Positions 6,579 to 14,517 of a stretch of DNA of 15,257 bases are shown here, piece after piece. Where the stretch lies: contig JANYCM010000400.1 of the NCBI GenBank assembly GCA_025360285.1, positions 1-15,257 on the forward strand, given 5' to 3'. Positions within the stretch are counted from its first letter, which is position 1, and each line of letters starts with the position of its first letter. The notes below the pieces were generated by a model. It saw only the letters and a program-made list of their open reading frames with translations. It ran no database searches and was not told the DNA's origin. The position numbers and the translations under genes were made by a program. This DNA is from Sphingomonadales bacterium. GTDB lineage: Bacteria > Pseudomonadota > Alphaproteobacteria > Sphingomonadales > Sphingomonadaceae.

Positions 6579-7965
6579 ATTTGATTTCGACGTCGTCGTC
6601 ATTGGCGCCGGCCCCGGCGGCTATGTCGCTGCCATCCGCGCGGCGCAGCATGGCCTGAAGGTCGCCTGTGTTGAAAAACGTGACCGGCTCGGCGGTACGT
6701 GCCTGAATGTCGGCTGCATCCCTTCCAAGGCGCTTCTGCACGGCAGTGAATTCTATGAGGAAGCCCATTCCGGCGCGCTGGCCAAATTCGGGGTCAAGCT
6801 GGGTGCGGTCGAACTCGACCTGCCGGCACTGCTCGGGGAAAAGGACAAGGCGGTCAGGGAACTGACCGATGGCATCGCCTTTTTGTTCAAGAAAAACAAA
6901 GTCGAATGGATCAAGGGCGAAGCCCACTTCACTTCGCCCAAGGCCATCATGGTCGGTGATCGCGCCATTACCGCCAAAAATTTCATCATCGCCACCGGCT
7001 CCGAAGTCGCGCTGCTGCCTGGCATGACCCCCGATGGCGACGTCATCGTCACGTCAACCGAAGCGCTGAGCCTCGCCGAGGTGCCCGGCCATCTGGTGGT
7101 CATTGGTGGCGGCTATATCGGCCTGGAAATGGGATCGGTCTGGCGGCGGCTGGGGGCCAGAGTCACCGTCATCGAATATGCCGAGCGCATTGTCCCGGCG
7201 ATGGACATTGAAGTCGCCAACGCCTTTGCCAAGATCTTGACCAAACAGGGTTTTGACATCCACACATCGACCAAGGTCACCGGTGTCAAACGCGCCGGCG
7301 CCGGCGCTGTGGTGACGGTCGAGCCCGCCGCCGGCGGCGGCGCCAGCGAAATCGCCGCCGATATCGTGCTGTTGTCGATCGGCCGCCGGCCCAACACCGA
7401 TGGCCTGAATATCGAAGCGACCGGTCTGTCCCTCGATCGCGGCCGCATCATGGTCAACGCCGATTATTCGACCGCCATCCCCGGCATCTGGGCGATCGGC
7501 GATGTCGTGCCCGGCCCGATGCTGGCGCACAAGGCCGAGGACGAAGGCCTGGCCTGTGCCGACAATATCGCCGGCCTTACCGGTTATGTGAACCACGCCG
7601 TCATCCCGGCGGTTGTCTATACCCACCCGGAAGTCGCCACGGTCGGGAAGACCGAGGAGGAACTGAAGGCGGCCGGCATCGACTACAAGACCGGCAAATT
7701 CCCCTTCGCCGCCAACAGCCGCGCCAAGGCCAATCGCGATACCGAAGGCTTCGTGAAGGTGCTCGCCGATGCGAAGACCGATCGCGTTCTTGGCGTCCAT
7801 ATCATCGGCAGCATGGCCGGCACGATGATCGCCGAAGCCGCCATTGCCATGGAATTCGGTGCCTCAAGCGAAGACATCGCCATGACCTGCCACGCCCACC
7901 CGACGCATCCGGAAGCACTGAAGGAAGCCGCCATGGCGGTGACCGGCAAACCGATTCATATGTAA
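6571..7965 (+). CDS. lpdA: Dihydrolipoyl dehydrogenase, E3 (LpdA)
   Basis: E3 is the FAD/NAD flavoenzyme that reoxidises the dihydrolipoyl arm of SucB and passes electrons to NAD+. The product is 464 residues, normal for the family. The FAD-binding motif is VVVIGAGPGGYVAA (residues 8-21), the redox-active disulfide is GGTCLNVGCIPSKALL (C44, C49), the NAD site is VVIGGGYIGLEMG (176-188), and a second FAD contact is PGIWAIGDVV. The dimer-interface motif near the C-terminus is CHAHPTHPE, with catalytic H443 and E448. ATG 6571 is chosen because MAEFDFDVVVIGAG matches the family; an in-frame GTG at 6565 is possible. The start lies inside the last codons of vapC with only a weak GAG-type ribosome binding site (6563-6565), suggesting translation coupled to vapC. 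Confidence 0.97.
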   Translation: MAEFDFDVVVIGAGPGGYVAAIRAAQHGLKVACVEKRDRLGGTCLNVGCIPSKALLHGSEFYEEAHSGALAKFGVKLGAVELDLPALLGEKDKAVRELTDGIAFLFKKNKVEWIKGEAHFTSPKAIMVGDRAITAKNFIIATGSEVALLPGMTPDGDVIVTSTEALSLAEVPGHLVVIGGGYIGLEMGSVWRRLGARVTVIEYAERIVPAMDIEVANAFAKILTKQGFDIHTSTKVTGVKRAGAGAVVTVEPAAGGGASEIAADIVLLSIGRRPNTDGLNIEATGLSLDRGRIMVNADYSTAIPGIWAIGDVVPGPMLAHKAEDEGLACADNIAGLTGYVNHAVIPAVVYTHPEVATVGKTEEELKAAGIDYKTGKFPFAANSRAKANRDTEGFVKVLADAKTDRVLGVHIIGSMAGTMIAEAAIAMEFGASSEDIAMTCHAHPTHPEALKEAAMAVTGKPIHM

Positions 7966-7986
7966 GGGCCGGGGGCTTGGCGGCCC
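7966..7986 (+). terminator. GC hairpin directly after lpdA
   Basis: GGGCCG (7966-7971) pairs with CGGCCC (7981-7986) around a 9-nt loop, beginning on the base after the lpdA TAA. No T-run follows, so at best it is a partial terminator or a 3'-end stabiliser at the end of the ODH operon. The two unknown genes downstream could be reached by readthrough. Confidence 0.35.
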
Positions 7987-8012
7987 GCCGGTGCCCGCTT
8001 ACCATGGCGTCC

Positions 8013-8019
8013 GGGGAGG
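8013..8019 (+). promoter_or_regulatory. Strong ribosome binding site fixing the start of the PDZ gene
   Basis: GGGGAGG lies 5 nt before ATG 8025. The frame is open further upstream (TTG 7977, ATG 8004), but neither alternative start has such a site, and the upstream residues look like translated leader. Confidence 0.7.
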
Positions 8020-8024
8020 CCGTT

Positions 8025-9629
8025 ATGCCGGATGTGATCAGCGGCGTGGTGACATCGGCACGGCTGGCGGAAAATCCGCCTTGCTTTCATGTCGATTGGG
8101 TCGCCTGGGACAGCGGCTTTCGTAGTGCTGGCCTGCGTCCCGGCGACCGGATCATCGCCTCGAACGGCGTGCGCGTCATCCGGCCCGAAGACGGCACGGC
8201 CTTGCAGCGCTACACGCAGACCTTCCTTGGCCAGTTGTCCGAAGACCTGGGTTTTGCCGCCGCCGGCCTCGGTATCGGCGCCAGCCATGGCCTGACCATC
8301 CGCCGCCGCGCGCCGGCCAAGGGCTGGCAGACGATCGAATGCCAGGGCAGTCTCCAGGCGCCGCCCAACTATCGTCTCGCCAATGGCCGCCCGGCGCTAG
8401 CGGCCGAAGGCCCGGACACGATGGAATATGATGGCTTTTCCGGCAATTGGGGCGGCTGGTACGAAACCATCCGCGCCCGGCTGGAGGCCGTTCTGGCGCG
8501 CGGCTGGCAAGGGTCGTTCGTCAGCCAATACGAAGCGAAATCCCTGCGCGACGACCATGATGCCCGCATCGCCGCGCTGGTCAGCCGCTATCCCGGGCCC
8601 TTCGCCGCCGCCATGCAAGCCGATTATGCGGCGGCGCTCGGCTATGCCGGCGGCGCCATTGTCGATCTGCCCCCCGACGCGCTGGAATTTCGCCGCCGCG
8701 GTGAGGCGCTTGCCGGCGAAATCCGTGCCGCCGCCACCGCCGCCTGGGCCGCTTGCCAGGATCGCGTCAAAGACAGTCTGATCCCGGCCTTTCCCACCGG
8801 CCACCCGATCCGCGACGGCATGGCGGCGCTCGCCGGCAAGCATGTCATCCTGCCGGTGATGGGCAACAGCGATTATGTCGCCGATACCGGTCGCACCTGG
8901 TTCACCGCCGGCAATGACAGCGACGGCTGGTATTTCATCGATGCCGAAGCCGCCCCGGCGCAGGCGGTATTGGTCGCCCAGCAACGCTATCGCCGCCGGG
9001 TCAACCCGGACATCCGCGCCAGTTGGCAATTCCTCGCCAAAATCCTGCCCGAACCGCGGCTCGGCATGGTCAATGATCAGGCACATTATGGTTGCCAGGT
9101 CGAACCGATTGCGGCGCTGGTCGGCGATGGTGCCATGTGCGTTGATCTGGCAGCGAACGAATTCGCCGGCGAGGCAGCGCTGCACACCGGCACCGTCAGC
9201 CTGCTACCGCCCGATGCCCCGCCCTCCGCGGTCATGGCGGCGCTGGTCAGCGCGGTGAAGGAAGATGACATCGACAACTGGCGAGCGCTGTTCGCCGATT
9301 GGTGGGTCGAACGGCTGGCGGATGGCCGCCCCGTCATCCATCCCCATGCCATCCGCATCGATGACAATATGTTCGAGGATTCGCGCCGCTCGTTGCTCGG
9401 CCGCGTGCTCGATGCCCGGTCGATCTGGGAGGATGATCCGGTCATGGTCACCGATGGCAGCCTGTTCGAAGGGGCGCTGCGTATCGAGGAAGTCACCGTC
9501 GAGCTCGATCATATCGGCAGCTTCGATGGCGTGACGCGCAGCTTCAACGATGTGACGGTGCGGCGCTGGTGGCAGTTGCAGCGGGTCAATGGCGGCCCTT
9601 GGCGGGTCGCCGATGTCCAGCCGATCTGA
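8025..9629 (+). CDS. Unknown cytosolic protein with N-terminal PDZ-like domain
   Basis: This is a 534-residue protein that I cannot assign. Residues about 2-95 resemble a PDZ domain: ISGVVTSARL, then GFRSAGLRPGDRIIASNGVRV (31-51), the GLRPGD-type carboxylate-binding region seen in HtrA-like proteins. No serine-protease domain accompanies it. Residues about 140-255 are mainly helical (ARLEAVLARGW, RIAALVSRYPGPF, LAGEIRAAATAAWAAC). Residues 270-390 look mixed alpha/beta with many aromatics. The end (410-534) is rich in Trp and acidic residues (DNWRALFADWWVERLADG, VRRWWQLQRVNGGPW). There is no signal peptide and no membrane span, which is unusual because bacterial PDZ domains are mostly periplasmic. 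The next gene follows after 15 nt, so both are probably one unit. Codon use is GC-rich like the host genes. Confidence 0.85.
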   Translation: MPDVISGVVTSARLAENPPCFHVDWVAWDSGFRSAGLRPGDRIIASNGVRVIRPEDGTALQRYTQTFLGQLSEDLGFAAAGLGIGASHGLTIRRRAPAKGWQTIECQGSLQAPPNYRLANGRPALAAEGPDTMEYDGFSGNWGGWYETIRARLEAVLARGWQGSFVSQYEAKSLRDDHDARIAALVSRYPGPFAAAMQADYAAALGYAGGAIVDLPPDALEFRRRGEALAGEIRAAATAAWAACQDRVKDSLIPAFPTGHPIRDGMAALAGKHVILPVMGNSDYVADTGRTWFTAGNDSDGWYFIDAEAAPAQAVLVAQQRYRRRVNPDIRASWQFLAKILPEPRLGMVNDQAHYGCQVEPIAALVGDGAMCVDLAANEFAGEAALHTGTVSLLPPDAPPSAVMAALVSAVKEDDIDNWRALFADWWVERLADGRPVIHPHAIRIDDNMFEDSRRSLLGRVLDARSIWEDDPVMVTDGSLFEGALRIEEVTVELDHIGSFDGVTRSFNDVTVRRWWQLQRVNGGPWRVADVQPI

Positions 9630-9644
9630 CTGGGGAGCCCGACC

Positions 9645-11171
9645 ATGGGAGACTATAGCGCCCGGCAGGACGAACTGGCGAAATCGCTGCTGACCGCCAA
9701 TCTGACCGGCGATGAAATGACCCGTATCGTCGGCGCCTTGTCGGGCTGGTTCCAGGCCCGCGAGGATGCGCTGAGGGCGATGCTCGATGTGCTGGCCAAT
9801 GAAACGTCCGACCTGATGGCGGGCTATTGGAAGGACAAGAGCGCCGCGTTGGTGCAGAATTATCTGACGCCGATGAGCAATCTGTTGTCGGGGTTCAGCA
9901 ATCCCAGCCCCGGCCTGCTCGCCTGGCGCGAACGGGCTGTGACCATTGAGTCAACCTGGGTGACGCTGGTCAGCGATCCCTGCTGGGTCAATGCCCGTGA
10001 TGACATGGTGGTGTTCGGCAAGAAACTTGCCGAAACGACGAAAACGCTCGCCGAAAAATGGTCCCGTCTCAGCGATGAAGACAAGCGCCTGGAGGAACAG
10101 GAGGCCGAAGCCAGCCGGCGCATGACCGATGCGCTGCGCCAGGCGGTTGATGCCGGCACCGATACCGTCAAGCGCGGCGCCGACAATGTACGCAAGATAC
10201 TCGATGCCGTGGATGGCCTGCATCTGCAGTTCGACAAATGGCTGGTTGACGGTCTGCAGGATGCCGGCGTGCCATCTGGCGTCGCCGACAAGATGCGCAC
10301 GATGTACAAGGACGGCAAGCGGATGAACTGGCTGTTCGAAGCCGCCGGCACCGGCACGTCGTTCGATATTCCCTTTGTTACCAAGCGGATGAGCAAGTTC
10401 ATCGTCAAATTGGCGCTGAAGGCGATCGCCCCGCCGGTCTATTACGCTTACAAGGCGATTTTCTTCCTCAATGAAAATGTGCTGACGCCCGCTTCGGAAT
10501 CCTACCGCCAGCAGCTTGCCGATTATCTCGGCAAATTGCCGGCCCAGGGCGCGGTGCTCGCGTCGTTTTCGTCGGTGCGGCAGGACGTCAAGACCTTCCT
10601 TGAAGACACGAATATGGAAAAAATCCGCATCCTCTTTGACCATGTCACCAGCGAATTGAACGATCTGCCGCAAGGTTCCGATGCGTCCCAGGCCGATACC
10701 CGCGCCTGGGCCAATCGGGCGCGGGATATCTTTTCCAAACATTTCGAAAATGCCGCCCGGACCTATGAAAGTTTCGTGCGCGCCAACAGCGGGCGGTTCA
10801 TCGGCAAGGTTGATGCATCGGTGGAAGATGAATTGCTGTGGACGCGGCCGTGGATTGACCGCGAACAGGCGCTGGCCAGCATCGGTATGGACCAGCGGCT
10901 GCGCGAATGGCGGCAAAGCGCGCTGGAACTGACGATCAACATGAAAAGCCCCAGCCAGCAATTGCGCGATGCCTTTCTGGAATTTCCGATCGAGCTGGCG
11001 GAAGCCTGCCAGGCGGCGCTGGACAGTGAATGGCAGGACAATTTCAACGATCAGGCGCGCCAGGCCGAAGATTTGCAGAAATTTCTTGAAGCCAGTGAAC
11101 GCCGCTGGGCCGCCGACCAGATCAAACAGGATCTGGCCCGCGCCAGCCTGAAGGAAAAATTGCCTAGCTGA
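9645..11171 (+). CDS. Unknown long helical protein with coiled coil and one hydrophobic segment
   Basis: This 508-residue protein is almost entirely helical by inspection. Residues 118-190 contain a charged heptad-like region (KLAETTKTLAEKWSRLSDED, RLEEQEAEASRRM, VKRGADNVRKILDAVDG). A central stretch at 250-277 (KFIVKLALKAIAPPVYYAYK, AIFFLNE) is hydrophobic with basic residues, possibly a membrane-inserting or core helix pair. Further helices follow (EKIRILFDHVTSELNDL, ARDIFSKHFENAARTYESFV), ending in a charged tail. There is no signal peptide. The ATG is preceded by GGGGAG (9632-9637) at 7 nt. A long-helix plus hydrophobic-hairpin layout is also found in alpha-helical pore-forming proteins, but also in scaffold proteins. 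I see no diagnostic motif. It is probably partnered with the PDZ-like protein encoded 15 nt upstream. It ends 12 nt before the convergent regulator gene. Confidence 0.85.
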   Translation: MGDYSARQDELAKSLLTANLTGDEMTRIVGALSGWFQAREDALRAMLDVLANETSDLMAGYWKDKSAALVQNYLTPMSNLLSGFSNPSPGLLAWRERAVTIESTWVTLVSDPCWVNARDDMVVFGKKLAETTKTLAEKWSRLSDEDKRLEEQEAEASRRMTDALRQAVDAGTDTVKRGADNVRKILDAVDGLHLQFDKWLVDGLQDAGVPSGVADKMRTMYKDGKRMNWLFEAAGTGTSFDIPFVTKRMSKFIVKLALKAIAPPVYYAYKAIFFLNENVLTPASESYRQQLADYLGKLPAQGAVLASFSSVRQDVKTFLEDTNMEKIRILFDHVTSELNDLPQGSDASQADTRAWANRARDIFSKHFENAARTYESFVRANSGRFIGKVDASVEDELLWTRPWIDREQALASIGMDQRLREWRQSALELTINMKSPSQQLRDAFLEFPIELAEACQAALDSEWQDNFNDQARQAEDLQKFLEASERRWAADQIKQDLARASLKEKLPS

Positions 11172-11183
11172 GGCTTGATGTCG

Positions 11184-11936
11184 TCACGCTGGCGCCATGG
11201 CGCGCAGCGCGACGTCGGTCGCGGTGTCGGCGGGGAAATAGAATTCGATCTTCACATCATCGATCGTCATGTCTTCGGGCGTGCCGAACTGCGCAATGAT
11301 GGCGAACAGCGACAGGCGCACCGCCCCCAGCCGATAGATTGTCGGCACGACCGGACCAAGCACCGTCTGGCCGGCCCCCGGCACGGCGGCCAGCGTATCG
11401 GCGACGGCATCCAGCCGGGCGACGCCGCCTTGCGCCGCGCTTTCGGTGCGCAGCCGCTGCGCCGCATGGTGCGCCACCGCCGGCCAGTTTTCGATCAGCG
11501 GCGGCAAAATGCCCGACACCATCAGGTCAAGCAGGCTGCCGCCCTCGCCGATCCCCAGCGTGCCGAACATCGTCCGCGCCGGCGCATTCATCGCCACGAC
11601 TGACCACAGCCGATCGACCGCCAGCGCCGGATAGGGGGCATGGCGTTCAAGGCTGTGATGCATGGCGGCGCGGATCGGCGCCATTTCGGCGACATCCCAG
11701 GCCCGGCCTGGATAGCGCGATGCGAACCCCGCCAGGGTCAGCAGCCGGTTGCGCGCTGCCAGCGGCAGGCGCAGCGCGTCCCCCAGCCGTCCGACCATCG
11801 CCGGGCTGGGGCGGGCGCGGCCGGTTTCCAGAAAGGCGATATGCCGCGCCGAAACGCTGGCCTCGACTGCCAGCCCCAATTGGCTGAAGCGGCGGGTTTT
11901 TCGCCACATCCGCAAGGCCTGGGGAAAATCGTTCAC
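11184..11936 (-). CDS. XRE-family regulator with MmyB-like ligand-binding domain
   Basis: This is a 250-residue DNA-binding transcription factor. Residues about 5-65 are an XRE-type helix-turn-helix (ALRMWRKTRRFSQLGLAVEA, SVSARHIAFLETGRARPS, where the second stretch holds the recognition helix). Residues about 95-240 match the C-terminal domain of MmyB-like regulators (MLTR), with APYPALAVDRLWSVVAMNAPA and the typical end AQFGTPEDMTIDDVKIEFYFPAD. The open frame extends to 12053, but GTG 11936 is chosen because AAGGA (11942-11946, - strand) lies 5 nt upstream and family members begin just before the first helix. Such regulators commonly control a divergently transcribed neighbour; here that is the membrane protein at 12043. 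The ligand is unknown. Confidence 0.9.
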   Translation of the reverse strand: MNDFPQALRMWRKTRRFSQLGLAVEASVSARHIAFLETGRARPSPAMVGRLGDALRLPLAARNRLLTLAGFASRYPGRAWDVAEMAPIRAAMHHSLERHAPYPALAVDRLWSVVAMNAPARTMFGTLGIGEGGSLLDLMVSGILPPLIENWPAVAHHAAQRLRTESAAQGGVARLDAVADTLAAVPGAGQTVLGPVVPTIYRLGAVRLSLFAIIAQFGTPEDMTIDDVKIEFYFPADTATDVALRAMAPA

Positions 11937-11967
11937 GCGCGTCCTTACCGCGATTTGGACGACTGTG

Positions 11968-11988
11968 CAGTTACCTGGGAGGTAATTG
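11968..11988. promoter_or_regulatory. Inverted repeat between divergent genes, candidate operator
   Basis: TTACC-TGGGA-GGTAA (11971-11985) is a perfect inverted repeat. It extends to CA.TTACC ... GGTAA.TG (11968-11988) with one mismatched pair. It lies in the roughly 100-bp gap between the XRE regulator and the membrane protein gene, where an autoregulatory or shared operator is expected. Binding is inferred. Confidence 0.5.
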
Positions 11989-12042
11989 ATTTTCGTACCG
12001 CCATACCGCCACGCGGGCAAGGCAAATCGGATGGAGCCCACC

Positions 12043-12477
12043 ATGTCACACAAATTTCACCGTTTCTGGCTCAAGATCACAGCGGTGATCATCGGCAGCT
12101 TCGGCCCGGTATTCTTTCTGGGCAGCATGGCGGCGACGCTGGAACCCGCCCGGCTGTCGCTCGATATCCTCAGCTGGCCGGTCGATGGCGCCACCACCTA
12201 TGCCTCGCCCGACACCAGGTTCCTGTCGGCGCTGACAGGCGGTTTCCTGCTTGGCTGGGGTGTCTTGATCTGGGGCCTGTCAGCGCGCGTCTATGATCTG
12301 GCGCCCGAGCCGGTGCGCAAGGCGGTGCTGACCAGCATCCTCGCCTGGTTCGTCCTCGACAGCGCCGGATCGATCGCCTCGGGCAATTCATCGAACGCGC
12401 TGTTCAATATCATCGTGCTTTTCGTCGCCGTTGGCCCGTTGTGGCGACCGGCGAGGGACGTGGCACGACCAGCCTAG
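12043..12477 (+). CDS. Four-span integral membrane protein of unknown function
   Basis: This is 144 residues with predicted membrane segments at about 10-30 (LKITAVIIGSFGPVFFLGSM), 60-80, 94-112 and 118-134, and a short charged C-terminus. ATG 12043 is chosen because GGAG (12033-12036) lies 6 nt upstream; in-frame ATGs at 11986 and 12031 would add a hydrophilic leader overlapping the candidate operator or the ribosome binding site. No catalytic motif is evident and I recognise no family. It is transcribed divergently from the MmyB-like regulator, so regulation by that protein is plausible. Its 3' end overlaps the convergent ABC permease gene by four bases (CTAG shared by both stops). Confidence 0.8.
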   Translation: MSHKFHRFWLKITAVIIGSFGPVFFLGSMAATLEPARLSLDILSWPVDGATTYASPDTRFLSALTGGFLLGWGVLIWGLSARVYDLAPEPVRKAVLTSILAWFVLDSAGSIASGNSSNALFNIIVLFVAVGPLWRPARDVARPA

Positions 12478-13856
12478 GAGGACAGATAGCCATACCAGGC
12501 GATCAGCAGCACCAGCCGCGCGGCAAAGCCCGAACCACTGATCGCCGCGAGGCCGATCGCCGCCAGGCTGGCAATGCCGGCGGTAACGGCACCGAACAGC
12601 AGCGGTCGCAGCGACAAATGCGCCGCCACTGCCGGCAATGCCAGCGCCGCCCCCCAGCCCACGCCGGCGATGACAAAGGCCGCGCGCCTGGCCAGCGGCG
12701 GCTGGGCCAGCGTCGCCGTCAACGCCACCAAACCCCGCGCCTCGCTGCGCCCGGCATGGGCGGTCAGCGCAAAGATCAGCAGTAACAGCGCTGCCGGGCT
12801 GCCGATATGGCGATAATCGGCAGCAACGCCGGCGGCCGCCGCGGCGATGGCGAGAATCAGGAACAGCCGGCCTGCACCGATCAGCCGGATTTCGGCGGCG
12901 ATCAGCGCCAGGAACGGCAAACCGACATGCGGCGCGGCAGGCGCGCTGGCGATGGCCGGCGGCGGCGGCCCGGCGGCGAGCAGGCGGGTGATCCGCCCCG
13001 GCACCGCCGCCCGGCGCGGCGCACTGTGCGGGCGATAGACCAGCCCGGCGAACGCCGCGACGAGGATGGCGATCACCGCCCAGACCAACCGCGACGCGAC
13101 ATAGCCATCGGCGGCCAGCCCGGCCATCACATCCAGCGGCACCCTGCCGGGCAATATATCACCGCCGCCAATGGCAAAATCGCTGCTGCCCAGCGGCGAC
13201 CCGGCGACCAGCGGCCGCACAAAGCCGGCGAAATCGTACATGTTGGTGGCCAGGCTCGAGGGGCGTTCGGCAACCGCGGCCGGGGCGGCGATCGAGGTTA
13301 TCCACAGGACGAAATACACAAAGTCACCCATGCCCCGGCGCAGCCAGGGCAGCGCATCGAACAGGATGCGCAGCGCCGCCAGCCCCATCAGCGACGGCGC
13401 CGCGACCAGCCATAGCGCCAGCGTGATCGCGCCGATATTCAGCGGCCCGGTAACGATCAGCGCGCCCAGAAACCAGCCTGCCGCCGTCAGCGCCGCCAGC
13501 ATGGCGAACAGCACCGCGACATCGGCACCGAACCGCCCCAGCGCGATGCCGATGCGCGGCGCCGCCGTCACCTCCTCCACCTGCCAGGGCTGGCTGCGAT
13601 TGGTGTTGGACCGAAGATACAGAAAGCCGATCGGCAGCAGCAGCGTCGTCACCACAATGCCCAGCGAAACGCCCAGCATTGCCGATGTCATCACCGGCAG
13701 ATGCCTGCCAATGGCGATCTGGATGCCCGAGCCATCATCGCGGGCGATCATGAAGCGTGCGCCGACCGGGGCGACGAGCAGCAACAGCCACAACCCCCAA
13801 CTGCGGCGATAGCGCAGCAGGCTGGTGGCCAGCGATGACCGCGCCACTGCGATCAT
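12474..13856 (-). CDS. ABC transporter permease
   Basis: This is a 460-residue, very hydrophobic protein with about eleven to twelve predicted membrane segments. Examples lie near residues 20-36, 55-80, 111-133, 140-163, 178-196, 255-273, 330-346, 354-368, 392-413, 417-440 and 444-458. A soluble loop lies at about 197-254 and a Pro-rich linker (GPPPPAIASAPAAP) near 296-309 separates two halves. The start ATG overlaps the stop of the ATPase gene (ATGA), which fixes both the start and the functional pairing. There is no periplasmic binding protein nearby, so an exporter or ABC-2-like role is more likely than import. Substrate is unknown. The primary sequence has few diagnostic motifs; the assignment rests on topology and the partner gene. 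Confidence 0.8.
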   Translation of the reverse strand: MIAVARSSLATSLLRYRRSWGLWLLLLVAPVGARFMIARDDGSGIQIAIGRHLPVMTSAMLGVSLGIVVTTLLLPIGFLYLRSNTNRSQPWQVEEVTAAPRIGIALGRFGADVAVLFAMLAALTAAGWFLGALIVTGPLNIGAITLALWLVAAPSLMGLAALRILFDALPWLRRGMGDFVYFVLWITSIAAPAAVAERPSSLATNMYDFAGFVRPLVAGSPLGSSDFAIGGGDILPGRVPLDVMAGLAADGYVASRLVWAVIAILVAAFAGLVYRPHSAPRRAAVPGRITRLLAAGPPPPAIASAPAAPHVGLPFLALIAAEIRLIGAGRLFLILAIAAAAAGVAADYRHIGSPAALLLLIFALTAHAGRSEARGLVALTATLAQPPLARRAAFVIAGVGWGAALALPAVAAHLSLRPLLFGAVTAGIASLAAIGLAAISGSGFAARLVLLIAWYGYLSS

Positions 13857-14494
13857 GCCGCGGCCACCCGTCCGGCCTCGACGCGCAGCATGGCGACGGC
13901 ATGCGGCGCCAGTTCATCGGCCAGGTGGGTGGTCATGATGACGGCAGCGGTGCGGGCGCGTTCGAGGATCAGCGCCCCCAGCCGCCGCGCCGTTTCACCA
14001 TCCAGCTCGGCGGTCGGTTCATCGAGCGCCAGCAGCTGCGGCGCACCGAGCAGCGCCTGGGCAAAGACCAGCCGCCGCCGCATGCCGCCCGAAAAGCTGG
14101 CGATGCGGTTGTTGATATCGGCATGCAGACCGATGGCTTCGGTGATGGCGCCGAACTGCCGGTCGGCGGCGACGCGGTCGAGGCCCTTCAGCGCGCCGAT
14201 ATGCAGGGCGAATTCGCGCGCTGTCAGGTCGTCAGGCAGATCGACCGCCTGCGGCGCATAGCCCAGCACGCGGCGCAGTGCTGCCCGGCCGGCGGGCAGC
14301 GGCGTGTCATCCCAGATCATCCGGCCGCTGCCGGGCTTTTCCGCCGTCGCGATGAGGCGCAGCAGCGTCGATTTGCCGGCGCCGCTGGGGCCGGTCAGCA
14401 AGGTCAGGCCCGGCGGGAACATATGGCTGATCTTGTCCAGCACTGTCTTGCGGCCGTAAGACTTGGTGATGTTTTCAAGGATCAGGCTGGCCAT
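13853..14494 (-). CDS. ABC transporter ATP-binding protein
   Basis: This is a 213-residue nucleotide-binding domain that powers the permease encoded by the overlapping downstream gene. Motifs in order are Walker A GPSGAGKST (35-43), Q-loop Q82 in GYAPQAVDLP, signature FSGGMRRR (134-141, a variant of LSGGQ), Walker B LLALDEP (154-160), D-loop AELD and H-loop H190 in TTHLADEL. All catalytic residues are present. The short length and single domain fit exporter-type ATPases of the ABC-2/CcmA class. The ATG at 14494 is 42 bp from the divergently transcribed TRIC-like gene, so the two share a promoter region. Substrate cannot be inferred. Confidence 0.95.
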   Translation of the reverse strand: MASLILENITKSYGRKTVLDKISHMFPPGLTLLTGPSGAGKSTLLRLIATAEKPGSGRMIWDDTPLPAGRAALRRVLGYAPQAVDLPDDLTAREFALHIGALKGLDRVAADRQFGAITEAIGLHADINNRIASFSGGMRRRLVFAQALLGAPQLLALDEPTAELDGETARRLGALILERARTAAVIMTTHLADELAPHAVAMLRVEAGRVAAA

Positions 14495-14504
14495 GCAAGT
14501 GTGT

Positions 14505-14517
14505 TATTGCAACAATA
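14505..14517. promoter_or_regulatory. Short palindrome in the divergent ABC / TRIC promoter gap
   Basis: TATTG-CAA-CAATA is a perfect 5-bp inverted repeat around three bases, in the middle of a 42-bp gap between two divergent start codons. It is AT-rich in GC-rich surroundings, so it may be a regulator site or contain a -10 element for either direction. The call is tentative. Confidence 0.35.

Noticed and set aside
7977..8024. Longer start for the PDZ gene at TTG 7977 or ATG 8004
   Set aside because: TTG 7977 lies in the loop of the hairpin after lpdA, and neither start has a Shine-Dalgarno, whereas GGGGAGG sits 5 nt before ATG 8025.
11192..11203. A 12-bp perfect palindrome GCGCCATGGCGC
   Set aside because: It lies in the 3' coding end of the regulator (Ala-Met-Ala codons) in GC-rich DNA and has no neighbouring T-run, so it is likely chance.
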